A DNA stretch of 64,000 bases from Cytobacillus oceanisediminis (GTDB taxonomy: Bacteria > Bacillota > Bacilli > Bacillales > Cytobacillaceae). The stretch is from assembly GCF_007830235.1 (NCBI RefSeq), contig NZ_VLKI01000005.1, positions 124,001-188,000 on the forward strand, read 5' to 3'. Shown piece after piece: positions 56,613 through 64,000 of this stretch (positions within the stretch are counted from its first letter, which is position 1; each line of letters opens with the position of its first letter). Under the pieces are notes generated by a model, which saw nothing but the letters and a program-made list of their open reading frames with translations, ran no database searches and was not told where the DNA came from. The translations under genes and the position numbers were made by a program.

Positions 56613-58211
56613 ATGAATGAATCGTTTCAAAGAAATGTAGTAAAAGTGAAAGAATATTGGGGCAGCAGAACAAAAAAACAGAAAAACATTTTAATCAGTT
56701 CCGTTGTTTTCTTTATATTGCTGATTATAGTTGCTTCTATTCTAGCAACCAGGACAACTCTCGTTCCTTTATACAGTAACCTGACTCCATCTGAAACAGG
56801 CACTATCAAAGAAAGCTTGGATAGCAGAGGGATCCAATCAGAAATAACAGATGGCGGTACAACCATTAAAGTACCAGAAGAGGTAGTGGATACTCTAAAA
56901 GTTGAGCTTGCTGCCGAAGGAATCCCTAAATCAGGGAGCATTGATTATTCATTCTTCAGCCAAAATGCCGGAATCGGCATGACGGAAAACGAATTTAATG
57001 TCCTGAAACTGGATGCCATGCAATCTGAGCTTGCCAATTTGATGAAAGGAATCGACGGAGTCAATGATGCAAAAGTAATGATCAACCTTCCTGAGAAAGG
57101 GATTTTCGTGAATGACCTTTCTGAAGAGGCATCTGCATCCATCGTCCTTAACACCAAACCGGGTTATCAATTTGAGGAATCACAGATTCAGGCGCTATAT
57201 CACCTAGTGGCGAAAAGTATACCAAATCTTCCCACTGATAATATCGTCATTACGAACCAGTTTTTTGAGTACTTTGATTTAAAAAATAATCAAAATTCTT
57301 CACCTGGCAGCACGTTTGCGGCCCAGCATGAAATAAAAAAGGAGATTGAAAGAGATGTCCAGCGCCAGGTCCAGAATATGCTGGGCACCCTGATGGGGCA
57401 GGACAAAGTCGTTGTCTCAGTAACAGCCGATATTGACTTTACCCAAGAAAACAGAGAAGAAAACCTCGTTTCGCCGGTTGATGAAGAAAATATGGAGGGC
57501 ATAGCGATCAGTGCCCAAAAGATTACTGAAACGTTTACTGGTAATGGCGAAGCAGTTGGAGGTAATCCTCAAGGAGAAAGTCCGGCAGATTCACTCGGCT
57601 CGGAATACCTGGAAGGAAACACCTCTAACGGTGACTATGAACGGATAGAAGAAACCATTAACAATGAAGTGAATAAAATCAGAAAAGAAATTGTGGAAAG
57701 CCCGTACAAAGTAAGGGATCTGGGGATTCAGGTAATGGTTGAGCCGCCGGCAGCGGATGATCCAGCCTCACTTCCACAGGAAAGAATCAACGATATTACA
57801 CAAATTCTTGGAACCATTGTCCGTACGACTATTAATAAAGATGCTGCTGAAGCTGAATTAACAGACGAGGCTATTCAGGACAAAATTGTCGTCTCGGTCC
57901 AGCCGTTTAACGGCAAGGTCGAATTCCCGAACGAAACTGTTCCTGTACTGCCATGGTGGATTTATGCTGTGGGAGGCATTTTGCTGTTAATAATTGCCCT
58001 TTTAATTCTCCTTTTTGTAAAAACCAGAAAAAAACAGCAGCAGGAAGAGAAAGCGATAGCGGCAAAAGTACAGGAAACCTTCAATGTTCCTGATGTAAAT
58101 GAAGAACATGAAACAGAAAGTACAATGAGGCGCAAGCAGCTGGAAAAAATGGCGAAGGAAAAACCTGAGGATTTTGCGAAACTGCTTCGCACCTGGATTG
58201 CTGAAGACTAA
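56613..58211 (+). CDS. fliF: Flagellar MS-ring protein FliF
   Basis: Forms the membrane ring that seeds the basal body. The 532 residues have transmembrane helices at about 27-48 (ILISSVVFFILLIIVASILA) and 450-472 (WWIYAVGGILLLIIALLILL). Two ring-building domains lie between (LVPLYSNLTPSETG; GMTENEFNVLKLDAMQSELA), and a C-terminal FliG-binding tail follows. GGGGGA is upstream; ATG 56613 is better spaced than GTG 56610. Confidence 0.97.
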   Translation: MNESFQRNVVKVKEYWGSRTKKQKNILISSVVFFILLIIVASILATRTTLVPLYSNLTPSETGTIKESLDSRGIQSEITDGGTTIKVPEEVVDTLKVELAAEGIPKSGSIDYSFFSQNAGIGMTENEFNVLKLDAMQSELANLMKGIDGVNDAKVMINLPEKGIFVNDLSEEASASIVLNTKPGYQFEESQIQALYHLVAKSIPNLPTDNIVITNQFFEYFDLKNNQNSSPGSTFAAQHEIKKEIERDVQRQVQNMLGTLMGQDKVVVSVTADIDFTQENREENLVSPVDEENMEGIAISAQKITETFTGNGEAVGGNPQGESPADSLGSEYLEGNTSNGDYERIEETINNEVNKIRKEIVESPYKVRDLGIQVMVEPPAADDPASLPQERINDITQILGTIVRTTINKDAAEAELTDEAIQDKIVVSVQPFNGKVEFPNETVPVLPWWIYAVGGILLLIIALLILLFVKTRKKQQQEEKAIAAKVQETFNVPDVNEEHETESTMRRKQLEKMAKEKPEDFAKLLRTWIAED

Positions 58212-58224
58212 GGAGGAATAAAAA

Positions 58225-59241
58225 ATGCCAAAAAGAGAGCAAAAAGAGTTAACAGGTAAACAAAAGGCGGCTATTCTTCTTATTTCCCTTGGTCCTGATG
58301 TAGCTTCCTCCGTTTATAAACATTTAAGTGAAGAAGAAATTGAAAAATTGACACTTGAAATATCGGGTGTCCGCAAAGTTGATTCTATTGCCAAAGAAGA
58401 GATACTTGAAGAATTTCATCAAATTGCTTTGGCCCAGGATTATATATCACAGGGCGGAATCGGATATGCGAAAACAGTTCTTGAAAAAGCCCTGGGAACA
58501 GAGCAGGCTTCAGCCATCATCAATAGGCTTACGTCTTCTCTGCAGGTCAGGCCGTTTGATTTTGCCAGAAAAGCGGATCCTGCGCAAATCTTAAATTTTA
58601 TACAAAATGAACACCCGCAAACAATTTCTTTAATCCTGTCTTACCTTGATCCGCCGCAGGCAGGCCAAATTTTATCAGAACTGCCGCAGGAAATGCAGGC
58701 GGATATTGCCAGGAGGATTGCCGTAATGGATAGCACTTCTCCTGAAATTATTAATGAGGTTGAACAGATTCTTGAGCGAAAGCTTTCTTCGACTGTTACT
58801 CAGGACTATACGCAAACAGGCGGGATCGAATCGGTTGTCGATGTGCTTAATGGTGTTGACCGCGCTACAGAAAGAACCATCTTGGATGCATTGGAAATTC
58901 AGGATCCTGAACTAGCTGAGGAAATCAAGAAAAGAATGTTTGTATTTGAAGACATTGTTACTCTCGATAATCGTGCAATACAGCGTGTGATTCGCGATTG
59001 TGAAAGTGAGGATCTCCTGCTTTCACTGAAGGTCTCCAGTGATGAAGTGAAAGAAATTGTCTTTAAAAATATGTCCTCAAGAATGGTTGAGACTTTTAAG
59101 GATGAAATGGAGTATATGGGTCCTGTAAGACTGAGGGATGTTGAAGAGGCGCAATCAAGAATTGTCGGCATCATCCGCAGACTGGAAGAGTCAGGCGAGA
59201 TCATCGTTGCCCGCGGTGGAGGGGATGATATTATTGTCTAG
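58225..59241 (+). CDS. fliG: Flagellar motor switch protein FliG
   Basis: Rotor protein transmitting torque from the stator. The 338 residues show the N-terminal FliF-binding domain (KQKAAILLISLGPDVASSVY), the middle domain with EHPQTISLILSYLDP (EHPQ motif) and the C-terminal torque helix (AIQRVIRDCESEDLLLSLKV) with alternating charges. AAGGAGGAA precedes the ATG. fliH starts within its last codons. Confidence 0.98.
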   Translation: MPKREQKELTGKQKAAILLISLGPDVASSVYKHLSEEEIEKLTLEISGVRKVDSIAKEEILEEFHQIALAQDYISQGGIGYAKTVLEKALGTEQASAIINRLTSSLQVRPFDFARKADPAQILNFIQNEHPQTISLILSYLDPPQAGQILSELPQEMQADIARRIAVMDSTSPEIINEVEQILERKLSSTVTQDYTQTGGIESVVDVLNGVDRATERTILDALEIQDPELAEEIKKRMFVFEDIVTLDNRAIQRVIRDCESEDLLLSLKVSSDEVKEIVFKNMSSRMVETFKDEMEYMGPVRLRDVEEAQSRIVGIIRRLEESGEIIVARGGGDDIIV

Positions 59242-60010
59242 GTTAATAAAATCATTTCCACCCAAGCTGGTCCAAGAGGAAAAGAAAGTCATCTCTATAA
59301 AAATACTGAAAAATCATCAAAATACGGCAGATCATGAGCCAGAGGAAAATTTTAAAAGAACAGATGAGCAAATCGAAGCAATGCTGCAGGGAGCACGCCA
59401 GGAAGCTGAGGCCATTGTTGAGGCTGCTAGATCAGAAGCCGAAAAAAACTATCAGCATATTAATCGGCAAAGGGAAGAGCTTGAACAAGAAAGGCAATCT
59501 GTCTTCGAGGAAGCCCGCCAACAGGGCTTTGCCGCTGGGGTTGATGAAGGAAGGCAAAGCGGCTTCGACGAATATAGGAGCGTGATTCAATCAGCTAAAG
59601 AGGTTGTTCATTCAGCAAAACATAACTATCACCAGCATATTGAATCGTCAGAACGGACGATTTTGAATGTAGGAATGAAAGTTGCAGGAAGAATTCTTGG
59701 TCAAGTTTTAGATCAAAACAGCGAGCAATTTCTTTCCGTTGTGAAAAGGGTGCTTAAAGAAGCAAGGGAGTACAGAGAAATTCAACTCCATGTAAATCCT
59801 GTCCATTATGATCTATTACTGTCACACAAGGAAGAGCTGATTATGGTCTTTCCAAAAGAAACGGATTTATATATCTATCCAGATGAGGAACTCAGCCAAA
59901 CAAGCTGCATTATAGAATCTGCCAACGGAAGAATTGAAGCCAGCGTAGATAGCCAGCTTGAGGAAATTAAAAGAAGGCTTTTCGAAATGCTGGAGAGTGA
60001 AGAACAATGA
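59234..60010 (+). CDS. fliH: Flagellar assembly protein FliH
   Basis: Regulator of the FliI export ATPase. The 258 residues form a long Gln/Glu/Ala-rich coiled coil (about 45-130, with AEAIVEAARSEAEKNYQ) and a C-terminal FliH/V-ATPase-E-like domain (ERTILNVGMKVAGRILGQVL). I choose TTG 59234, 9 bp after GGAGGGG and overlapping the fliG end by 8 bases; an ATG at 59225 lies 0-2 bp from that site. It overlaps fliI by 4 bases. Confidence 0.9.
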   Translation: MSRLIKSFPPKLVQEEKKVISIKILKNHQNTADHEPEENFKRTDEQIEAMLQGARQEAEAIVEAARSEAEKNYQHINRQREELEQERQSVFEEARQQGFAAGVDEGRQSGFDEYRSVIQSAKEVVHSAKHNYHQHIESSERTILNVGMKVAGRILGQVLDQNSEQFLSVVKRVLKEAREYREIQLHVNPVHYDLLLSHKEELIMVFPKETDLYIYPDEELSQTSCIIESANGRIEASVDSQLEEIKRRLFEMLESEEQ

Positions 60011-61323
60011 AGCTGGAGGAACTGATCGATCAGATTGAAAAAATTGATAGCTATAAGAGGTTTGGGAGTGTAAAGAGAGTAGTAGGGTTAATGATTGAAT
60101 CGCAAGGGCCGGAAAGCTCGGTTGGAGATGTGTGCTGCATCCATATTGGAAAGGGCCGCACAAGAAAAATTCAAGCTGAGGTTGTAGGATTTAAAAATGA
60201 AAGTGTGATTCTCATGCCCTATACAGATGTTCAGGATATATCTCCCGGCTGTCTGGTAGAAGCATCCTCCAAGCCTCTCGAGGTGAAAATCGGAACGGCT
60301 TTAATTGGTCAGGTTATTGATTCCCTGGGGCAGCCTCTCGATGGCTCACAGCTGCCTAAAGGCCTCACGCCTGTACTAACCGAACAATCACCGCCTAACC
60401 CATTGAAACGGCCTCCAATCTCAGAACCTATTGAAGTTGGAGTACGGATGATTGATAGTATGCTGACTGTAGGGAATGGCCAAAGAGTTGGAATTTTTGC
60501 GGGAAGCGGAGTCGGTAAAAGTACACTTCTCGGAATGATCGCCCGAAATACCAATGCAGATTTAAATGTTATAGCTCTAATAGGGGAGCGGGGCAGAGAG
60601 GTACGTGAATTTATTGAGAGGGATTTGGGTCCTGAAGGCTTGAACAGATCAATCGTTGTGGTGGCTACATCTGACCAGCCAGCACTCATGAGAATTAAGG
60701 GCGCCTATACAGCAACTGCTATTGCAGAGTATTTCAGGGATAAAGGCTTGAATGTCATGCTCATGATGGATTCGGTTACACGGGTGGCCATGGCGCAAAG
60801 GGAGATTGGCCTCGCAGTCGGCGAGCCGCCAACCACAAAGGGCTATACACCTTCCGTATTTGCTGTCCTCCCTAAGCTTCTGGAGAGAACCGGAACAAAT
60901 GAACATGGTTCCATTACTGCATTTTATACTGTGTTGGTTGACGGGGATGATATGAATGAGCCAATCGCAGATACAGTCAGGGGAATTCTTGATGGCCATT
61001 TTGTTTTGGATAGGGCGCTTGCCAATAAAGGCCAATATCCAGCTATAAATGTACTTAAAAGTGTAAGCAGAGTAATGAACCATATTGCAGATTCTGATCA
61101 TATCAAATCAGCTGAAAAAGTGAGAGAAATGCTGAGCACTTATATAAATGCTGAGGATTTAATAAATATTGGGGCCTATAAGCGGGGGTCATCCATAGAA
61201 ATCGATGAAGCGATCCGGTTATATCCTTCGATTATCTCTTTCTTGAAACAAGAAACGCATGAAAAAATTTCTATCTTGGAAAGCGTTGGCCAATTGAAAG
61301 GAATAGCTGGAAAAGGAGAATAA
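60007..61323 (+). CDS. fliI: Flagellum-specific ATP synthase FliI
   Basis: Hexameric ATPase of the flagellar type III export system. The 438 residues have Walker A AGSGVGKST (about 167-175), the GERGREVREFIERDLG segment, and MMDSVTRVAMAQREIGLAVGE with the catalytic and DELSEED-like regions of the F1-beta family. Starts inside the fliH end (ATGA). Confidence 0.98.
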   Translation: MKLEELIDQIEKIDSYKRFGSVKRVVGLMIESQGPESSVGDVCCIHIGKGRTRKIQAEVVGFKNESVILMPYTDVQDISPGCLVEASSKPLEVKIGTALIGQVIDSLGQPLDGSQLPKGLTPVLTEQSPPNPLKRPPISEPIEVGVRMIDSMLTVGNGQRVGIFAGSGVGKSTLLGMIARNTNADLNVIALIGERGREVREFIERDLGPEGLNRSIVVVATSDQPALMRIKGAYTATAIAEYFRDKGLNVMLMMDSVTRVAMAQREIGLAVGEPPTTKGYTPSVFAVLPKLLERTGTNEHGSITAFYTVLVDGDDMNEPIADTVRGILDGHFVLDRALANKGQYPAINVLKSVSRVMNHIADSDHIKSAEKVREMLSTYINAEDLINIGAYKRGSSIEIDEAIRLYPSIISFLKQETHEKISILESVGQLKGIAGKGE

Positions 61324-61326
61324 CAA

Positions 61327-61770
61327 ATGCAGTATCAATTTAAATTCAACAAAATTCTTCATATAAAAGAAAGAGAAAAAGATCAGGCATTTGATGTATA
61401 TAGTCAGGCAGTCAAGCGTTTTGAAGAAGCAGCAGGGAAATTATACGAGCTTCTTAAAAAAAAGGAAGATCTGGAGGCCTATCAGCAATCAAGGCTTACG
61501 ATGGGACTGCCAGTGCAGGAAATCAGGCATCATCAGCACTTTGTAGATAGCCTTGAAAAAACGATTGATCACTATCAAAAAATGGTAGCCAATGCACGCA
61601 GCCAGATGAACTTTCAGCAAGAAAAGCTACTGGAAAAGAATATAGAAGTAAAAAAATATGAAAAAATGAAAGAAAAAGATTTAGCCAGCTTCATGGAAAG
61701 TATAAAGCAAACAGAAGGCAGGCAAATGGATGATATCTCGATTCAGCATTTTATGAATCGAGGAAATTAG
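61327..61770 (+). CDS. fliJ: Flagellar export protein FliJ
   Basis: Small coiled-coil protein (147 residues) that inserts into the FliI ring and links it to FlhA. Nearly all residues are predicted helical with heptad-like spacing (KILHIKEREKDQAFDVYSQA). Ribosome binding site AAAGGAG overlaps the fliI end; position right after fliI supports the call. Confidence 0.94.
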   Translation: MQYQFKFNKILHIKEREKDQAFDVYSQAVKRFEEAAGKLYELLKKKEDLEAYQQSRLTMGLPVQEIRHHQHFVDSLEKTIDHYQKMVANARSQMNFQQEKLLEKNIEVKKYEKMKEKDLASFMESIKQTEGRQMDDISIQHFMNRGN

Positions 61771-61778
61771 GTGGTTAA

Positions 61779-62390
61779 ATGGAAAGAATGCCAGAAGAAC
61801 AAGGATCTCAAAAAGCAAGTAAGTTTCAATGGTTTTTATTTGCTTTCTTTATTCCAATTTTATTTGCTGTAACTGTAGCACTCTTGGTTTTTACATTATC
61901 AGGAAATAACATCTTTGAAACAGCTAAAGAGTATGGCCAAAAAATACCTTTACTTTCTTCTATTATAAATGGAGAAAGGTCTATTTCAGAAGAGGTTATG
62001 GAATCACAGCTTATTGAATTGGAAGCAGAAATCAAAGATCGTGAAGCAAGGATATCCCAGCTGGAAAGCCAGCTTGACAGCAAGAAACTGGAAATTGAAA
62101 GAGCGGGGCTGGAAAAACAGCGCCTGGAACAGGAAATTGAAGAACTGACAGCTATCAAGGAAGAAAATAAACGGGCTTTTAAAGATATAGTGAAAACCTA
62201 TGAATCAATCTCTGCCAAAAAAGCAGCACCTATCCTGACAGAAATGAAGGATGAAGAAGCTGTAAAGATTTTATCAAATGTTAAGGCAGATACTTTGGCT
62301 GCGATTATGGAGAAGATGAATCCTGAAGATGCAGCGCACTATACGGCACTTCTCACTGCAGCTAAAGAGAGTGATGTTCAAAATAATTGA
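61779..62390 (+). CDS. ylxF: YlxF, MotE-like flagellar protein with MgtE N-like domain
   Basis: A 203-residue protein with a single N-terminal helix (about 18-42, WFLFAFFIPILFAVTVALLV), a coiled coil (about 70-130) and a C-terminal MgtE_N/MotE-like domain (YESISAKKAAPILTEMKDEE, MEKMNPEDAAHYTALL). Its role in Bacillus is not firmly established; the domain set matches proteins that chaperone motor stators. Lies between fliJ and fliK, as in B. subtilis. Confidence 0.92.
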   Translation: MERMPEEQGSQKASKFQWFLFAFFIPILFAVTVALLVFTLSGNNIFETAKEYGQKIPLLSSIINGERSISEEVMESQLIELEAEIKDREARISQLESQLDSKKLEIERAGLEKQRLEQEIEELTAIKEENKRAFKDIVKTYESISAKKAAPILTEMKDEEAVKILSNVKADTLAAIMEKMNPEDAAHYTALLTAAKESDVQNN

Positions 62391-62428
62391 TTTAAGACTT
62401 AATAAGAGGCTTGAAAGGAGGTGAAAAA

Positions 62429-63688
62429 GTGGAAATTAGCGGATTAGGATTAATACATTCACAGTATTCCCCGGAAAGCAAAGCTTCTCTTCCAGGAATA
62501 GGGACCAGCGGTTTTGCCAGTTTGTTTTCAAACCTGGTAGGTGGCGGGGAAAGCATAGCAGCTCATTCAGCAGAAAAGGGAATGACAAGTGAGGAAGTAG
62601 AAGAAATAAGCCACTTTCTGGGGCTTATCGATTTATCCCAATTGGAAAATGGGCATGAACTCATTGAGAAAGCTGTTCTGCAAACAGAAACAAGTAATGT
62701 GAGTATAATAGCTGAACAATTAAACCTTTCAAAGGAAGAGCTGCTTCAGATGCTGGAAAGGTTTGCAGTAAAGCTTAGTCCTAACATTAGTTTAGAGAAT
62801 TTATATCCTGATGAAGCAATTGAGAGTAATTCGTTAGAATTAAAGATCGATGCCCTGATTGCAAATATCTCATTGCTGGATGTACAGGAGTTCAGCCTGA
62901 TAAAAGGAAAAGAATCAGGACAGATATTAAAAGCCTTAAAACTTTTTGACATGCTGACAGCACACCAGGATACTTTCGGCAGCAGGATTGACTTAAAAGA
63001 TTTTTTAAAAGATGTTCAGGCAAAGCTCGAGGGGCTACTAAAGAATAGTAATGGATCATTTGATAAAGCTGAAACATTACAAAAAATTTTCACCCCGCTT
63101 ATTGATGAAATAAACCTGCTTAAGCAAAAAAAATCTGCCGGCACTGAAAACTCTGGAGATTCATTTTCAAAAATGCTCTCAAGATTTGATGGTGGCTCAC
63201 AGGGACATATTCAAATCCAGCAATTCTCAAAGCCTGAACAGCTTATGATGATGAACCAGCAGGGAAAGACTCTTACTGCAGACCAATTGATTAAGCAATT
63301 TGAAAGCATTTTATCGAAAAGCAGTTTCCTGAAAACGGGTGGAACGCAAAAGCTGTTTATAAAGCTGAATCCAGCCCATCTAGGAGGCCTTCGTATAGAG
63401 CTAATCCAAAAGGATTCGACAATGATCGCGAGAATTCTTACATCGACTGCATCAGCAAAAGAGATTTTGGATTCACAATTAAATGGGCTTAAACAGGCAT
63501 TCAGTTCACAAAACTTACAGGTTGAAAAAATTGAAATCTCACAGCAAATGACCCAGGAGCGAGCATTTAATAAAGATCCAAAGCATCAGGGACAGGGACA
63601 GCAGCAAAACCAAGAAGATAAAAACCCTCAGCCTGACAGCAAATTTAATAACTCATTTGAAGAAGCACTTCTCAATACTGAAGTATAG
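62429..63688 (+). CDS. fliK: Flagellar hook-length control protein FliK
   Basis: Molecular ruler that switches export from hook to filament proteins via FlhB. The 419 residues have a variable, low-complexity N-terminal half and a conserved C-terminal Flg_hook domain (LFIKLNPAHLGGLRIELIQK, then LDSQLNGLKQAF), followed by a Gln-rich tail. The GTG at 62429 lies 7 bp after AAGGAGG; a TTG at 62411 would overlap the ribosome binding site. Confidence 0.93.
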   Translation: MEISGLGLIHSQYSPESKASLPGIGTSGFASLFSNLVGGGESIAAHSAEKGMTSEEVEEISHFLGLIDLSQLENGHELIEKAVLQTETSNVSIIAEQLNLSKEELLQMLERFAVKLSPNISLENLYPDEAIESNSLELKIDALIANISLLDVQEFSLIKGKESGQILKALKLFDMLTAHQDTFGSRIDLKDFLKDVQAKLEGLLKNSNGSFDKAETLQKIFTPLIDEINLLKQKKSAGTENSGDSFSKMLSRFDGGSQGHIQIQQFSKPEQLMMMNQQGKTLTADQLIKQFESILSKSSFLKTGGTQKLFIKLNPAHLGGLRIELIQKDSTMIARILTSTASAKEILDSQLNGLKQAFSSQNLQVEKIEISQQMTQERAFNKDPKHQGQGQQQNQEDKNPQPDSKFNNSFEEALLNTEV

Positions 63689-63700
63689 GTGTGATGGTGA

Positions 63701-64000
63701 ATGGCAAACATAATTGACTCATCTTTAATGCTATCAAACTATCAAAGCAAAAGTCGCAAGACAGGCTCGGATATTTTAGGCAAAGATGATTTTCTTAAAA
63801 TACTTATGACGCAGCTGCAAAATCAGGATCCGATGAATCCTATGCAGGATAAGGATTTTATTGCTCAAATGGCAACCTTTTCATCTCTGGAGCAAATGAC
63901 TAATATGAATAAGACAATGGAAAAATTTGTGATGTTCCAGGAGCAAAACCAGCTGATGTCTTACAATCAATTTTTGGGCAAGAATGTAACCTGGCATAAA
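63701..64000 (+). CDS. flgD: Flagellar hook capping/assembly protein FlgD (3'-truncated by the window)
   Basis: The first 100 codons of FlgD, the hook cap protein. The conserved [20 protein letters not shown] motif and [18 protein letters not shown] are present. The ATG at 63701 follows AGGTGTGATGGTGA, 12 bp after the fliK stop. The gene runs off the window end in frame. Confidence 0.93.
   Translation, partial: MANIIDSSLMLSNYQSKSRKTGSDILGKDDFLKILMTQLQNQDPMNPMQDKDFIAQMATFSSLEQMTNMNKTMEKFVMFQEQNQLMSYNQFLGKNVTWHK

Overview
The window is chromosomal core DNA of a low-GC, endospore-forming, motile Gram-positive of the family Bacillaceae. Gene order follows the Bacillus subtilis prkC to fla/che segment almost gene for gene: prkC-rsgA-rpe-thiN-spoVM-rpmB-yloU-yloV-recG-fapR-plsX-fabD-fabG-acpP-rnc-smc-ftsY-ylxM-ffh-rpsP-khpA-ylqD-rimM-trmD-rplS-lepB-rbgA-rnhB-ylqG-ylqH-sucC-sucD-dprA-topA-trmFO-xerC-hslV-hslU-codY-flgB and onward to flgD. 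SpoVM shows sporulation and the flagellar genes show motility. The interspersed repeats fit a Cytobacillus/Mesobacillus-like relative rather than B. subtilis itself, but the genus is inference.

Layout. Bases 1-4.7 kb hold the end of the PASTA kinase PrkC, ribosome GTPase RsgA, pentose and thiamine enzymes, SpoVM and L28 (the only clear minus-strand gene). From 4.3 to 9 kb come an Asp23-family protein, a FakA-type fatty acid kinase and RecG; the serine dehydratase pair found here in B. subtilis is missing and a repeat element stands in its place. From 9.4 to 13.3 kb lies the FapR fatty-acid operon, with a clear FapR operator on its promoter. From 13.3 to 19.1 kb are a candidate structured RNA, rnc, smc and ftsY.

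The main departure from B. subtilis is 19.1-32.6 kb, between ftsY and ylxM. A 52-bp tandem repeat array leads into an eight-gene, tightly overlapping operon. It encodes a large secreted/membrane protein, an ABC-2 type ATPase and permease, a coiled-coil membrane protein with a Gly/Ser-rich segment, a MoxR AAA+ ATPase, a DUF58 protein and two large membrane von Willebrand factor A (vWA) proteins. A second, AT-rich short repeat array follows it. This is the best candidate here for an undescribed membrane machine.

From 32.6 to 42.8 kb are the SRP protein and its regulator, S16, KhpA, RimM, TrmD, L19 (with probable L19 leader), signal peptidase, RbgA, RNase HII and the YlqG/YlqH pair (FliK-like and FlhB-C-like). 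From 43 to 55 kb are succinyl-CoA synthetase, DprA, topoisomerase I, TrmFO, XerC, the HslVU protease and CodY. From 55.1 kb to the end is the start of the fla/che operon (flgB to a truncated flgD), preceded by a sigma-A-type promoter and two CodY-box-like sites.

Two families of intergenic repeats are scattered through the window: a six-copy family with TGTTGATT/AATCAACA ends, and a second GC-rich palindromic family near 34.4 and 37.8-38.1 kb. Several copies sit inside otherwise conserved operons.
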